Assembly (NCBI GenBank): GCA_018433835.1
Contig: JAHDQM010000017.1
Location: 1-64,000 of the forward strand
DNA length: 64,000 bases
Source of the DNA: Methanoculleus sp.
Lineage (GTDB): Archaea > Halobacteriota > Methanomicrobia > Methanomicrobiales > Methanoculleaceae
Direction of reading: 5' to 3'
In this document: positions 50,858 to 61,498 of the stretch, piece by piece
Layout: each line of letters starts with the position of its first letter
How positions within the stretch are numbered: position 1 is the stretch's first letter
Notes under the pieces: generated by a model
What the model was told of the DNA's origin: nothing
The model's database searches: none
The model's input: the letters and a program-made list of their open reading frames with translations, nothing else
Position numbers and translations under genes: made by a program

Positions 50858-53102
50858 CTTCCTCGGCCTGCTCGCGACCGACCCCGGCTTCCGGGAGCAT
50901 ATCGTGCACATCGAGACCATCCTTCCCCGGGCGGCCCGGTACGGCGACCTCTCCCGCCCCCTCCCGGAAGGACTCCGGGCTTACTGCGACGGAAGGGGGA
51001 TCAGGCTTTATGCGCACCAGTGCGCGGCTATCGAGCACCTGCGGGCGGGGGAGAACGTCATCATCACCACCCCGACCGCGAGCGGGAAGACGCTCGCGTT
51101 CCTGCTCCCGGTCTTCGAGCGCCTTGCCACCGACCCCGCCGCGACAGCGCTCTTCCTCTACCCGACAAAAGCGCTCGCGAACGACCAGGTGAAGGTGGTC
51201 CGGGAACTGGAGCAGACCTCCGGGATCAGGGTGGATGCCGCCATCTACGACGGCGACACACCCGGCGGGAAGCGGCCGGCGATCCGGGAGCGTTCACGGG
51301 TCATCCTCTCGAACCCGCACGAGCTCCACCAGGTCCTCGCCTGGCACACGAAGTGGGGCTGGTTCTTTCGGAACCTGCGGTTCGTGGTGGTCGACGAGGC
51401 GCACCGTTACCGCGGTGTCGCGGGGTCCCATATGGCCATGCTTCTCCGCCGCCTTGCCCGCATCGCCGGGCACTACGGTGTGCGCCCGCAGTTCGTCCTC
51501 TCCTCCGCCACCCTTGCAAACCCCGGCGAGTTCGCCGTCCGGCTGACCGGGGAAGCGGCTGCCTGGATTGGGGAGGACGGGTCGCCCGGGGGCGAGAAGA
51601 CGTTCGTCCTCTGCAACCCTTCTGCCGGAGGCGGCGACCGGTCCGTCCATTCGGTGACGAAAGACCTCCTCCTCGCGTCGGTGGAGAGCGGGTGCCGGAC
51701 GCTCTGTTTCACCGTCTCCCGGAAACTTGCCGAACTGATCGCGATCCGGTCCCGGGATGTTCCGGGGATAAGCGCCTACCGGGCCGGCTACCTCCCCAAA
51801 GACCGGCGGGCGATCGAGGACGGCCTCAAATACGGCAGTCTCCGGGGCGTCGTGACGACGAACGCCCTCGAACTCGGGATCGATATCGGGTCGCTCGACG
51901 GCGTCGTCATCTCCGGGTACCCCGGTACGATGATCTCGGTCCGGCAGCAGGCGGGAAGGTCCGGGCGCCGTTCAGGCGAGTCGTTTGCCGTTCTCGTGGC
52001 GTTCGAGAACCCGCTCGACCAGTACTTCATGCATCACCCGCAGGCGTTCTTCTCCCGGCCCTGCGAGCACGCCGTCGTGGATACGGGGAACCCTTACATT
52101 GTCTCGGGCCACCTCCTCTGTGCCGCGGCGGAACTCCCGGTCGACCCGGAGCGCGACGGCCGCTGGTTCGGCGCGGATCTGCCGAAGATGCTTGCGGCGT
52201 TCGAGCGGGTCCACCTGCTCCGGAAGGCGTCAAGGGGCTGGATCTACGCCGGGCAGGGACGGGCGGCGGATACGGTCAGCCTCGACGCAGTCTCTTCCGA
52301 TACCTTCCGTGTGATGCACGGGGCGAGGCTGCTCGAGACGATGGACCACTGGCAGGCCTACCGGGAGGCGCACCCGGGCGCCGTTCTCCTCCACCGGGGG
52401 GAGACCTACGTGGTGACCGGGATGGACCTTGATGGGCATACCGTCCGGGTGGAGGAGACCGATACCGATACCTACACCCAGCCCCTCTCCACCACCGACG
52501 TGGCGGTCGTGCAGGAACTCCGGTGCCGCGATATCGGCGGCGTGCAGGTCTCGTTCGGCGACGTCACGGTCACCGAAGAGGTCGCCGGGTATACGGTGCG
52601 GCACTACGGCCGCCTCGTGAGCCACCACCGGCTGGACCTCCCGCCGCTCCGCCTTGAGACGAAGGCTCTCTGGTTCACCGTTCCGGACCGGACGGCGGAA
52701 ACGGTCGCCGCCGGAGGGCGGGACTTTGCCGGCGGGCTGCACGGCGCGGAGCACGCCCTGATCGCCGTCATGCCCTATCATGTCGTCTGCGACCGCCGCG
52801 ATATCGGCGGACTCTCGACCCCTCTCCACCCCGCAACCGGTGCGCCGACGATATTCGTCTACGACGGATACGAGGGCGGGATCGGGCTTGCGGAGAAGGC
52901 CTTCGCCCTCCTTCCCGCGATCGCCGGGACGGCGCACGAGCTGGTCCGCGACTGCGGGTGCGCCGCGGGATGCCCGGCATGCATCTACTCCCCGAAGTGC
53001 GGGAACCAGAATCAGCCGCTTGATAAAATTGCGGCCGTTACGATCCTCGGCGATCTTGCCGGACGGCTCTCTACCACGGGCGGCCACTCCTCGAATCCCT
53101 GA
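50838..53102 (+). CDS. MrfA/YprA-like DEAD-box helicase
   Basis: The 754-aa protein has Walker A PTASGKT near residue 80, DEAH (VVVDEAH) near 182, the ALELGIDIG element and QQAGRSGRR, then a C-terminal DUF1998 region with cysteines CGCAAGCPACIYSPKC, likely metal binding. This is the Hrq1/MrfA helicase layout. Bacillus MrfA and MrfB act together in repairing mitomycin damage. The gene starts inside the nuclease gene, which strengthens the pairing. Confidence 0.9.
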   Translation: MATAVRDFLGLLATDPGFREHIVHIETILPRAARYGDLSRPLPEGLRAYCDGRGIRLYAHQCAAIEHLRAGENVIITTPTASGKTLAFLLPVFERLATDPAATALFLYPTKALANDQVKVVRELEQTSGIRVDAAIYDGDTPGGKRPAIRERSRVILSNPHELHQVLAWHTKWGWFFRNLRFVVVDEAHRYRGVAGSHMAMLLRRLARIAGHYGVRPQFVLSSATLANPGEFAVRLTGEAAAWIGEDGSPGGEKTFVLCNPSAGGGDRSVHSVTKDLLLASVESGCRTLCFTVSRKLAELIAIRSRDVPGISAYRAGYLPKDRRAIEDGLKYGSLRGVVTTNALELGIDIGSLDGVVISGYPGTMISVRQQAGRSGRRSGESFAVLVAFENPLDQYFMHHPQAFFSRPCEHAVVDTGNPYIVSGHLLCAAAELPVDPERDGRWFGADLPKMLAAFERVHLLRKASRGWIYAGQGRAADTVSLDAVSSDTFRVMHGARLLETMDHWQAYREAHPGAVLLHRGETYVVTGMDLDGHTVRVEETDTDTYTQPLSTTDVAVVQELRCRDIGGVQVSFGDVTVTEEVAGYTVRHYGRLVSHHRLDLPPLRLETKALWFTVPDRTAETVAAGGRDFAGGLHGAEHALIAVMPYHVVCDRRDIGGLSTPLHPATGAPTIFVYDGYEGGIGLAEKAFALLPAIAGTAHELVRDCGCAAGCPACIYSPKCGNQNQPLDKIAAVTILGDLAGRLSTTGGHSSNP

Positions 53103-53144
53103 CCGATACCATCAAGTTCTCGCCTGCCGATAACCGGCGCCGAA

Positions 53145-53702
53145 ATGCCCCCCATGAGTATCACCCTGGTCCCAATCGGGAAGGTCGATCCGGCAGAGAT
53201 ACGGATGCTCAAGGACCCCCTGGAGGGGGCGTTCTCCCGTGCCGTTGTGATCGGGGAGGAGATCCCGCTTCCCGCAGCCGCGCGGAACGCCGCCCGCAAC
53301 CAGTACGATGCGGAGACGGCGCTCGAGTTCCTCTCGCTCTCCGTGGAGACCGCCGGCGACGGTCGGGTGCTGGGGGTCACCAACGCCGATCTCTACTTCC
53401 CGGGCATGAACTTCGTCTTCGGGATGGCGGGCCGGAGATGCGCCCTGATCTCCCTGCACCGCCTCAGGCCGCCGTTCTACAGCCTCCCCGAAGACGCGGC
53501 CGTCTTCCGGCACCGGGCCGTCGTGGAAGCGGTGCATGAACTGGGGCACACCTTCGGGCTCGCACACTGTAAGGACCCCTGGTGCGTCATGCGTTTTTCA
53601 AACACCATCGCCGAGACCGATCGGAAGGGGCCGGCGTTCTGTACGGTCTGCCGTCCGCGGGTCTTCGCCGGCGAGGGCGGACAGCGGAGACCGGCGGGGT
53701 AG
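53145..53702 (+). CDS. amzA: Archaemetzincin
   Basis: This 185-aa zinc protease has the extended motif HELGHTFGLAHCKDPWCVM near residue 131, followed by CTVCRP, the four cysteines of the second zinc site. Those features define archaemetzincin. It may be an aminopeptidase or a specialised protease. A second ATG lies three codons later. It is downstream of the helicase gene by about 40 bp. Confidence 0.95.
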   Translation: MPPMSITLVPIGKVDPAEIRMLKDPLEGAFSRAVVIGEEIPLPAAARNAARNQYDAETALEFLSLSVETAGDGRVLGVTNADLYFPGMNFVFGMAGRRCALISLHRLRPPFYSLPEDAAVFRHRAVVEAVHELGHTFGLAHCKDPWCVMRFSNTIAETDRKGPAFCTVCRPRVFAGEGGQRRPAG

Positions 53703-54031
53703 AAAAGATCGATACGTATCTCCCCAAAAAGCGGAAAACAATTCCCGGGCGCTGCGCTCATCCCGAATAATCGGAGCGTTTCTATATAATATATTCAAGC
53801 TATGATAAAAACGGGTTCCCGGAAAATGAGTCCAAATTAAAGGCTACGCGAAAATCCGGGCAATTATTCCCCGAATTCCAAATCAAAATGCTTTTACCCT
53901 GCCACTCCAACCTTAGAGATTGTCCCCAATATCATTTTTTGCGATTCCTTTGCCGTTCTGCCGTATCATCCCGGAGCGGGCGCCTTCTGCTGTACCCGCC
54001 TGCCGTGCAGCCATCCGCCGGAACGGCACGG
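53703..54031. other. AT-rich intergenic region
   Basis: No gene is supported. The part 53770-53960 is much more AT-rich than the surroundings (words TATATAATATATTC, GGCTACGCG, CAAATCAAAATGC), so it could contain a promoter or a small RNA, but no clean structure is visible. The XRE gene reads in from the right. Confidence 0.4.
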
Positions 54032-54238
54032 TCACGCCGGGTCTTCGTCCTCGAAGGTGAAGACCTCTTCGATGGTGGAGCCGAGCACCCGGGCCACCCT
54101 GTAGGCGAGTTTCAGGGAGGGGTTGTACTTCCCCTTCTCGAGGAAGACGATCGTCTCCCGCCGGACACCTACCTGCCGTGCCAGTTCCTCCTGGGTCAGC
54201 CCTGCCTTCGCCCGGAGTTCCCGGATCCTGGTCTTCAC
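54032..54238 (-). CDS. XRE-family regulator
   Basis: The 68-aa protein is almost all helix-turn-helix: [27 protein letters not shown], then [15 protein letters not shown]. It is the second gene of a leftward two-gene unit with a DUF2178 membrane protein and would probably bind the palindrome at the unit's promoter. These pairs are common in archaea. Confidence 0.93.
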   Translation of the reverse strand: MKTRIRELRAKAGLTQEELARQVGVRRETIVFLEKGKYNPSLKLAYRVARVLGSTIEEVFTFEDEDPA

Positions 54239-54287
54239 CCGACATCCCCCTTCCCGAGCGGATGTCGTCCGGTGGCGTTCTCCGGTC

Positions 54288-54674
54288 TCACGCTATGTCA
54301 CCCTTCCGGGGGAAGTACCACCGGAAGATATTGGCGGAGAGCCCCATCAGCAGGATGGTGGCGAGCAGCACGCTCTCGACCGTGAGGGCGAGCACGCCGA
54401 GGTAGTCCGCCCAGAAGAGGAGCGCGAGGAAGACGAGGGTGAGCAGCCACGAGCAGGAGATGCCGAATGCCCCGATCTTCTGCGTCCGCTCGTCTTTCTC
54501 CGGCTCGTCCCGGAACCTCCAGTGCCGCACGGTAGCCACCGCAAGGAGCACGAGACCGATCGTCACCAGGAGCGAGGAGATCGCCTCTGCCCCGTCTACG
54601 ATGAACGGGAGGAGGATGCCTGCAGCGCCGAGAACCGCTCCCGCCGCAATCTGTACCGCGTATCGCGTCTTCAT
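54288..54674 (-). CDS. DUF2178 membrane protein
   Basis: The 128-aa protein has four membrane segments, with a cytoplasmic loop [13 protein letters not shown], matching DUF2178 proteins found next to XRE regulators. Function is unknown. A ribosome binding site (AGGTGAAGCA) precedes the ATG. The gene begins 11 bp from a palindrome that may be the regulator's binding site. Confidence 0.9.
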   Translation of the reverse strand: MKTRYAVQIAAGAVLGAAGILLPFIVDGAEAISSLLVTIGLVLLAVATVRHWRFRDEPEKDERTQKIGAFGISCSWLLTLVFLALLFWADYLGVLALTVESVLLATILLMGLSANIFRWYFPRKGDIA

Positions 54675-54684
54675 TGCTTCACCT

Positions 54685-54720
54685 GTTAGATATATCTAAC
54701 GTTGTGTTAGAAAAATATAA
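54685..54720 (-). promoter_or_regulatory. Operator/promoter of the DUF2178-XRE unit
   Basis: GTTAGATATATCTAAC at 54685-54700 is a perfect 16-bp palindrome. On the minus strand a TATA-like TTATATTTTT lies at 54711-54720, so a transcript would begin about 25 bp downstream, inside the palindrome. A half-site (TGTTAGA) repeats at 54705-54711. This is the arrangement of a self-repressing operator. Confidence 0.65.
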
Positions 54721-55131
54721 CGTTTCCGGTATCGAGCGGCTATGCCCGGGATGTTGCCGGTCCGCCCGGATGGAGCGGCTGTATAGCGAGAGACGGGCGG
54801 CTCGCCGGGGTTGCCTGGAAAGTCCTGCGATCCTGCCGTTTCTTGCTCCGCTCGAGGGTTCCGGGGCGGCCCCCTCGGTCACACGCTGCCCGTCCCGCGG
54901 CGCCGGGAGAATCCACCGTCCCGGCGGCAGCCACCGCCGCGGGTGTCCCGACGGAATCGCTACGATAGGGCACGCGCGGGATGCATGGTGCCGGCGGCCG
55001 CCGGGAGAGCCGGGGAGAGGAGTTGTTCGCCCGGGGCTTGATGTCTGCAATTTTTTGAGATTTCGCCAAAACCTTAATTTTGGTTGAGAATCCTTGGGTG
55101 GATCATCCCACGAGTGTGAGCAGGGTCAACC
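54721..55131. other. Intergenic region upstream of trehalose gene, with inverted repeat
   Basis: No gene supported. The inverted repeat CCAAAA-CCTTAA-TTTTGG at 55066-55083 lies about 50 bp before the start of the trehalose gene and may be an operator or contain its TATA box. The rest is GC-rich. Confidence 0.45.
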
Positions 55132-57390
55132 ATGAACCGGTTACTGATTGTATCAAACAGGCTTCCGATCAGCGTTTCCCGGAAGAACGGCGACCTCCGT
55201 CTTCAACGGAGCGTCGGCGGTCTTGCCACGGGAGTCGGCTCTTTCTACAAGTCCTACGAGAGCCTCTGGGTCGGCTGGCCTGGTATAAACATCCAGAAGA
55301 AGCAGGAAGAGGAGAAAGACAGGATCGTCGAGATACTCGGAAAAGAGCAGTGCCACCCGGTCTTCCTCTCCCCGTACGACATCAAGCACTACTACGACGG
55401 GTTCTGCAACAACACCCTCTGGCCGCTCCTCCACTACTTCAACCTCTCTGCAGACTACGACCCGAAGACGTGGCAGGTCTACCAGCGGGTGAACGAGAAG
55501 TTCTGCGACGCCGTGATGGAAGTGGCCCGGCCCGACGACGTCATCTGGGTCCACGACTACCACCTGATGCTCCTGCCGCAGATGCTCCGGGAGCGCCTGC
55601 CCGATGCCGAGATCGGCTACTTCCACCACATCCCCTTCCCGTCGTTCGAGATATTCCGGCACCTGCCCTGGAGGGAAGAGATTCTCTCCGGCCTGCTCGG
55701 TGCGGACCTCATCGGCTTTCACACCTACGGCTACGTCCGCCACTTCCTCTCCAGCGTCCGGCGGCTCCTCGGGTACGAGCATACCTTCGGGGAGGTCAGG
55801 ACCGGGACCCGGATGGTACGGACCGACCTCTTCCCGATGGGCATCGATTACCACCGGTTCGCCGACTCCGCGGGCAGCACCCAGGTCCAGAAGGAGATCG
55901 CCCGGATCCGGCAGAAGTACGGGAAACGAAAGATCATCCTCTCCTTCGACCGCCTGGACTACACGAAGGGGATCCCGCTCCGGCTCGAGGCCTTCGACGC
56001 ACTCCTCGAGAAGAAGCCGGAGTACCAGGGGAAGGTCTCCCTCGTCCTCGTCGCGGTCCCGTCCCGGACCGGCGTCGACAGTTACCAGGTGCTGAAGAAA
56101 CGGATCGACGAACTCGTCGGCCGTATCAACGGGAAGTACGGGACGACCGACTGGGTTCCGGTCCGCTACTTCTACAACTTCCTCCCGTTCGAGACGCTGG
56201 TGGCGTTCTACAGCGCCGCCGACGTCGCCCTGGTGACGCCGCTCCGGGACGGCATGAACCTGATGGCGAAAGAGTACGTCGCCACCAGGACCGACGGCAC
56301 CGGGGTGCTCATCCTCTCCGAGATGGCGGGAGCGGCCGAGGAACTCGGCGAGGCGATCATCGTCAACCCGAACGACCAGGACGCGGTGATCGAGGCGATC
56401 GAGACTGCGCTCGCCATGCCGGAGAAGGAGCAGATCGAGCGGAACCGGACCATGCAGAGGAGGCTGATGCGCTACGACATCGAGCACTGGGTCGGCGACT
56501 TCCTCACCCGGCTGGGCGACGCCCGGGCAGTCCAGGCCGAGCGCTCCGAACAGGTCGTCACCCCGGCCATCAGGAACGAACTGGTCTCTGACTACGTTGC
56601 CGGCAAGGACCGGCTCCTCCTCCTCGACTACGACGGCACCCTGGTACCTTTCGCCTCAAAACCACAGAAGGCGGTTCCCGGCGACGCCACACGGGAGGTG
56701 CTCGAGGCCCTCTCCCGGGCTCCCGGGAACGAGGTGGTGGTGATCAGCGGCAGGGACCGGTCCACGCTGGATGCATGGTTCGGGGCGATGGATATCGGGC
56801 TCATCGCCGAGCACGGTGTCTGGATAAAGGAGCGGTCCGGGGAGTGGCGGATGCCCGAGGCGCTCTCGGACGAATGGAAAGCGGAGATCAACCCGCTCCT
56901 CGAGCTCTACACCGACCGCACGCCCGGCGCCTTCATCGAGGAGAAAGACTACTCCCTCGTCTGGCATTACCGGAGGACCGAGCCGGTGCTCGGCGCACAG
57001 CGAGCAAAGGACCTCAAAGACGACCTCCTGCACCTGACGTCGAACCTGGACGTCGGCGTCATGGAGGGGAACAAGGTCATCGAGATCAAGAACAACGTCG
57101 TCAACAAAGGAAGGGCGGCGCTGAACTGGGTTTCCAGGCATGCCTGGGATTTCATCCTCGCTATCGGGGACGACCGGACCGATGAGGACCTCTTTGCAGC
57201 GATGCCGCCCGAAGCCTACTCGGTCAAGGTCGGGCTCGCCCCGAGCAGGGCACGGTTCAATCTGGTCGCCCAGCGGGACGTGCTGCCCCTGCTCCGGAAG
57301 TGCATCGAGCGCGATAAGGAAGGCGTTTCCGGGAAAAAAGAGAGGCAGGGGCGGGAGAAGGCTCTTATCGAGTCGGCTGCTCCGGGATGA
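55132..57390 (+). CDS. Bifunctional trehalose-6-phosphate synthase/phosphatase
   Basis: The 752-aa protein fuses two enzymes. Residues 1 to about 480 are OtsA (GT20): [13 protein letters not shown] start, [16 protein letters not shown], and [12 protein letters not shown]. Residues about 500-740 are OtsB, with the HAD motif [12 protein letters not shown] and [12 protein letters not shown] near the end. The fusion makes trehalose from UDP-glucose and glucose-6-phosphate, probably as an osmolyte. The 3' end overlaps the convergent sepS gene by 26 bp. Confidence 0.95.
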   Translation: MNRLLIVSNRLPISVSRKNGDLRLQRSVGGLATGVGSFYKSYESLWVGWPGINIQKKQEEEKDRIVEILGKEQCHPVFLSPYDIKHYYDGFCNNTLWPLLHYFNLSADYDPKTWQVYQRVNEKFCDAVMEVARPDDVIWVHDYHLMLLPQMLRERLPDAEIGYFHHIPFPSFEIFRHLPWREEILSGLLGADLIGFHTYGYVRHFLSSVRRLLGYEHTFGEVRTGTRMVRTDLFPMGIDYHRFADSAGSTQVQKEIARIRQKYGKRKIILSFDRLDYTKGIPLRLEAFDALLEKKPEYQGKVSLVLVAVPSRTGVDSYQVLKKRIDELVGRINGKYGTTDWVPVRYFYNFLPFETLVAFYSAADVALVTPLRDGMNLMAKEYVATRTDGTGVLILSEMAGAAEELGEAIIVNPNDQDAVIEAIETALAMPEKEQIERNRTMQRRLMRYDIEHWVGDFLTRLGDARAVQAERSEQVVTPAIRNELVSDYVAGKDRLLLLDYDGTLVPFASKPQKAVPGDATREVLEALSRAPGNEVVVISGRDRSTLDAWFGAMDIGLIAEHGVWIKERSGEWRMPEALSDEWKAEINPLLELYTDRTPGAFIEEKDYSLVWHYRRTEPVLGAQRAKDLKDDLLHLTSNLDVGVMEGNKVIEIKNNVVNKGRAALNWVSRHAWDFILAIGDDRTDEDLFAAMPPEAYSVKVGLAPSRARFNLVAQRDVLPLLRKCIERDKEGVSGKKERQGREKALIESAAPG

Positions 57391-58960
57391 CGGACCTGAC
57401 CGTCAGGAAGACCGGTCCCCGGAGGTCCACCTTTTTGCTGTGGTCGGTGACATACCGCATCGCGTACTCCTCGATGCGCAGGTTGACGTCTGAAGGAAGT
57501 TTCGACATCTTCACCTGGACGTGAGTCCCCTCCCCGCACCGCGCCGCCTCCTCGATCCGGGCGGCGGCGAGGCTTGATACGGCATCGAGGTAGGTGATGC
57601 CGGTAGAGACCCCTTCCTGCCGGACGGTTGCCCACTTCTCGGTGTCCGGCACCCCGAGCACCGAACCGTTGTGGACGAAGACCTCGTTCGAGCAGGCAGG
57701 GCCGCAGAGTTTCGTGTTGGATTCGGGCTCCTCGACGATGACTTCGATCTCCCTTCCCGCGATCTCGCCCTTCCACGCGACAAAAGCGCACGGCCCGGGG
57801 GCGGCGGCGTGCTCGGCGGCCGTGTTCCGGATCGCCTCCGCCATCCGCTTCCCGGTCGCGGACGCCGGCTCGCTCTTCAGGTGGACCGCACCGGCGATCT
57901 CGCGGTCGGAGAGGTCATGCGGGTAGAACTGCGGGTAGGTGAGCTGGCGGACGTCGTTTGACTGGTAGGCGATCATCGCGAGCCGCTCCACCCCGAGGCC
58001 GAGGTTCATCACCGGCACGCCGATCCCGTACTCCGCGAGCGCCGAGGGGGAGTAGATGCCGAAGGTGGCGACCTCGACCCAGCCGAGGACCGGGTGACGG
58101 GCGTAGACCTCCGTCTGGGTCTCGGGCATGTAGTACTTCGACCGCTTCTCGTCGGGCTGGAACCGGAACTCCTCAAAGCCGAACGCCGAGAGGAGAGCCT
58201 CGCTGACGGCTTTCCCCTCCTCGAGGGTGACGTCTTCTCCCGCGACGATGCAGGAGGCCGAGTGGTAGGTCATCAGGCGGGTGGGGCCCTCCTCCTGCTC
58301 CCGCCGGAAACACCGGTCCACCGAGAAGAGCCGGAGCGGGAGGTGACGCTTCTCCCAGAGGGAGGAGAGCGTCAGGAACCAGCCGCTCGTCATGTGGCTC
58401 CGGAGGGTGTTGCGCGACGACTCGGGGGCGAGCGCCTTAAACTCGGGGAAGACCGCATCAAGGATATGCACCACGGCGGCGTCGTCGGCCTCGAGGACGG
58501 CCGCGAGTTCGTGCGTCAGTTCGTCGCCGTCGATCGTTCCCTTCTTGTAGCCGTGGAGGGTCTCGCGGAGTTTCTCCTCGGTCCCGGACGGGACCGCACG
58601 GCCGAGGATGGCCTCGATCTCCTCGACCTGCTTTCTCGCGATGCCGACGTTCGGGCGGGGCAGCCCGCCGAGGTAGAAGACCCGGTCGAGGACGGCCATC
58701 GCCTCGGGGCCGAACTGCCGGTAGATGTCCGATTCCTCGACGATCAGGGGGTTGATCGCCTCGTCAAACCCCATCGAGAGGTAGGTCTCGCGGAGCCGTT
58801 GCACGATCTCGAAGATCGGGTGCGCCGTAGCCCGGGCATACCTCAGCCGTGGGTACCGGCCCGAGACCCCCGGCGGGGTCAGCACCGACGGTCCTTCGTG
58901 CCACGCGTGCTCGAAGTCCTCTCTCGCTCTCTTTTTGAACTCTTCCACATCAAATCTCAT
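57365..58960 (-). CDS. sepS: O-phosphoserine--tRNA(Cys) ligase (SepRS)
   Basis: The enzyme charges tRNA-Cys with phosphoserine in methanogens. Starting at ATG 58960 ([15 protein letters not shown]), this 531-aa class II synthetase has motif 2 [20 protein letters not shown] and motif 3 [12 protein letters not shown]. The [14 protein letters not shown] region precedes motif 2. The SepCysS partner is not here. It is the last gene of a translation operon, its ATG overlapping the end of taw1. Confidence 0.95.
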   Translation of the reverse strand: MRFDVEEFKKRAREDFEHAWHEGPSVLTPPGVSGRYPRLRYARATAHPIFEIVQRLRETYLSMGFDEAINPLIVEESDIYRQFGPEAMAVLDRVFYLGGLPRPNVGIARKQVEEIEAILGRAVPSGTEEKLRETLHGYKKGTIDGDELTHELAAVLEADDAAVVHILDAVFPEFKALAPESSRNTLRSHMTSGWFLTLSSLWEKRHLPLRLFSVDRCFRREQEEGPTRLMTYHSASCIVAGEDVTLEEGKAVSEALLSAFGFEEFRFQPDEKRSKYYMPETQTEVYARHPVLGWVEVATFGIYSPSALAEYGIGVPVMNLGLGVERLAMIAYQSNDVRQLTYPQFYPHDLSDREIAGAVHLKSEPASATGKRMAEAIRNTAAEHAAAPGPCAFVAWKGEIAGREIEVIVEEPESNTKLCGPACSNEVFVHNGSVLGVPDTEKWATVRQEGVSTGITYLDAVSSLAAARIEEAARCGEGTHVQVKMSKLPSDVNLRIEEYAMRYVTDHSKKVDLRGPVFLTVRSVIPEQPTR

Positions 58961-59850
58961 ACGTTCCGCTCCAGGCAGACGACCCGGCTCACCGGGCTCT
59001 CGTCCATGATGCAATAGTCGCAGTGTTCCGCGATCTTCTCCGCAAACGCCCGTACCTCGCTGTGTTCGGGCATCTGGTCCCTCTGCAGTCGATTCCTACT
59101 GTACCCCAGATACATATAACCCTTTACCTCCACGAACCGGGCCCCGGAGTCCTGGTAGATCGCCGCGTAGCGCTCGGGGGAGAAGTCGTTGTAGCCGCGC
59201 ACCACGGTGGTGCGGATGGCCGACCGGCGGCCGGCGAGTCCGGCGAGGCTCTCATGCACCCGGTCCCAGTAGTCTTCCCGGGGCCGGCAGAGGGAGAGAT
59301 AGGTCTCCCGGTCGGGAGCGTCCAGGGAGACGTAGGTCTGGTAGGGCCGGCACCGGGCGAGGACGTCGGGCCGGGTGCCGTTCGAGACGAGGAACGTCGT
59401 GTACCCTTCTCTGTTGAGGGCGTCGACCAGTTCCGGGAGACGCGAGTAGCAGGTCGGCTCCCCCGAGAGCGATATCGCGACCATCGCAGGATCGAGTGCC
59501 TCCGCGAAGCGTTCCGGCGTGACGTAGGGCGAGACCTTGTAGCCCGAGAGCGCCCTCTTCTGGACGCGCCGGAGGTTTGCGACGATAACGTCCGGCGGAC
59601 ACTCTTCCTCCTCCACGACCTCGTGCTCGAACGACCGCCAGCAGAAGAGGCACTGCTGGTTGCACCGGAGGGTCGGGGTCATCTGGACGCAGCGGTGGCT
59701 CTCGATGCCGTAGAACTGTGCCTTGTAGCACATCTCCCCGCCCCTGAGCGCCCGCTTGTTCCACATGCAGGGCTTGACGGCCGCCGACGAGTTCGGGGTG
59801 ATGAACTGGTAGCCCTGCCTCCGCAGAGCCTTACATGCTTCTGAGCGCAT
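58957..59850 (-). CDS. taw1: tRNA 4-demethylwyosine synthase (Taw1)
   Basis: The 297-aa radical SAM enzyme has the [10 protein letters not shown] motif near residue 62 and an additional N-terminal cysteine set used for the second cluster in TYW1. [10 protein letters not shown] is the family's SAM-binding stretch. It makes the tricyclic wyosine base next to the anticodon of tRNA-Phe. It lies in the middle of the prf1-argS-taw1-sepS operon, overlapping both neighbours. Confidence 0.93.
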   Translation of the reverse strand: MRSEACKALRRQGYQFITPNSSAAVKPCMWNKRALRGGEMCYKAQFYGIESHRCVQMTPTLRCNQQCLFCWRSFEHEVVEEEECPPDVIVANLRRVQKRALSGYKVSPYVTPERFAEALDPAMVAISLSGEPTCYSRLPELVDALNREGYTTFLVSNGTRPDVLARCRPYQTYVSLDAPDRETYLSLCRPREDYWDRVHESLAGLAGRRSAIRTTVVRGYNDFSPERYAAIYQDSGARFVEVKGYMYLGYSRNRLQRDQMPEHSEVRAFAEKIAEHCDYCIMDESPVSRVVCLERNV

Positions 59851-61498
59851 CGATCCCGAGAGTCTCGAGGGACTCCTTTAAGGTGTTCCTGACCGCGTCC
59901 ACGAGCGCGAGGCGGCTGTTCCGGGTCTCGCCCTCGCTCTTCAAGACCGGGTCGTAATGGTAGAAGGCGTTGAAGAGGTCGGCGAGTTCGCGGGCGTATG
60001 AGGCGAGCAGGTGCGGCCGGAGTTCCTCCACGGTCTGTTCGACGACGGCCGGGAACCTCGCGAGGTGCCGGGCGAGCGCGACCTCGTGCTCGGTCTCGTA
60101 GTTATACGCTGGCGTAAACTCCCCGGCCTTCTCGAGGATGCTGCAGGCGCGGGCGTGGGCGTACTGGATGTAGGGGCCGCTCTGCCGCTCGAAGTCCAGC
60201 GCCTCCTTCCAGTTGAAGACCGTGCTCTTCTCGGGGGAGACCTTCACGATGTCGTAGCGGATGGCGGCGATAGCGACCGAGTTTGCGATTGAGCGCCGCT
60301 CCTCCTCCGGGAGCTCCGGCCGGCGGACGGTCACCTCCTCAAACGCCTTCGCGGTCACTTCCTCGATCAGCTCGTCTGCCGAGACGAACTTGCCCGCCCG
60401 GGTGCTCATGGAGCCCTCGGGGAGAGAGACGAACTCGAAGAAGACGATCTCGGGCGGCTGTTCGCCGAGCAGTTCGAGGGTGGCACGGAGCTGGGCGCCG
60501 ATCAGTTTGTGGTCCGCCCCGAGGACGTCGATCATCCGGTCGTAGTTGCGCCCTTTCCAGGTGTGGTAGGCGAGGTCCCGGGTGCTGTAGACCGAGGTGC
60601 CGTCGCTCCGCCGAAGGATGTACTTCTTCTCGAAACCCTGTTCCGAGAGGTCGACCCAGAGGGTCTCGTCCTCGTGGGCCTGCGGCAGGCGCCTGACCTG
60701 TTCGATAATCCGGTCGACGTCGCCGATCCGGACGAAGTCGCTCTCCCAGACGAACCGGTCGTGGTGGGCGTTCAGGGCGGCAAGGGTTGCCTTGATTCCC
60801 TCTGCACAGAGGGAGACGGCCGCCCGGAACTTCCTGACGGTCTCCGCGTCGCCGCGCTCTACCTGCTGCATGAGGCGGTCGATCTCTTCCACGATCTCCG
60901 GGTTCTTCTCGATCTCGCGGTTCGCCGCAATGTAGACCCGGGCGACGTAGTGGTCCTCTTTCTCGCCCTCCTCGCGGGCGAGCCCCAGGCGGTCGAACCC
61001 CCACGAGACGATGGCGATCTGGCGGCCCATGTCGTTTAGGTAATACTGCACCTCGAGCGGGTGCCCGGCCTTCCGGAACGCCCGGGCGAGGGTGTCGCCT
61101 ATGACGGTGTTCCTGATGTGCCCGACGTGGAGCGGGCCGTTCGGGTTCGCGCTCGTGTGTTCGAGCACGACCCGGCCGGAGCGGCGGGAGAGGCTCCCGT
61201 AACCGGGCTCGAGCGCTTCCCTGACCGCCTCGGAGAGAAGCGTCGGCCCGAACCGGAAGTTGACGTACGGACCGGTCGCTTCGACCCCGACATCCCCGAG
61301 TTCGGGGTTCCCCGAGAGTTTTCCGGCGATATCCGCCGCGATCTTCTGGGGTGCCCGCTTCTCAACTTTCGCAAGTTTAAACGCTACGGTCGAGGCGAGA
61401 TCGGCGTGATCTCCCCCCGTCGTGAGGAGGACGTCCTCTTCACCGGTGCATGCCCGGAGCATGCGCTCAATCTGGTGGTACTTCTCCTGAAACATCAA
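59831..61498 (-). CDS. argS: Arginyl-tRNA synthetase
   Basis: This 555-aa class I synthetase has the HIGH-type motif NGPLHVGHIRNT near residue 120, and a degenerate KMSKS (GSMSTRAGKF) near 370, as in most ArgRS. The C-terminal DALR-type helical domain ends the protein. The start MMFQEKYHQ overlaps the end of prf1 (4 bp), and the end overlaps taw1 by 20 bp. Confidence 0.96.
   Translation of the reverse strand: MMFQEKYHQIERMLRACTGEEDVLLTTGGDHADLASTVAFKLAKVEKRAPQKIAADIAGKLSGNPELGDVGVEATGPYVNFRFGPTLLSEAVREALEPGYGSLSRRSGRVVLEHTSANPNGPLHVGHIRNTVIGDTLARAFRKAGHPLEVQYYLNDMGRQIAIVSWGFDRLGLAREEGEKEDHYVARVYIAANREIEKNPEIVEEIDRLMQQVERGDAETVRKFRAAVSLCAEGIKATLAALNAHHDRFVWESDFVRIGDVDRIIEQVRRLPQAHEDETLWVDLSEQGFEKKYILRRSDGTSVYSTRDLAYHTWKGRNYDRMIDVLGADHKLIGAQLRATLELLGEQPPEIVFFEFVSLPEGSMSTRAGKFVSADELIEEVTAKAFEEVTVRRPELPEEERRSIANSVAIAAIRYDIVKVSPEKSTVFNWKEALDFERQSGPYIQYAHARACSILEKAGEFTPAYNYETEHEVALARHLARFPAVVEQTVEELRPHLLASYARELADLFNAFYHYDPVLKSEGETRNSRLALVDAVRNTLKESLETLGIDALRSM

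Noticed and set aside
49130-50920. 596-aa open frame antisense to two rightward genes
   Set aside because: It crosses two genes with clear starts and motifs on the other strand, so it is a shadow.
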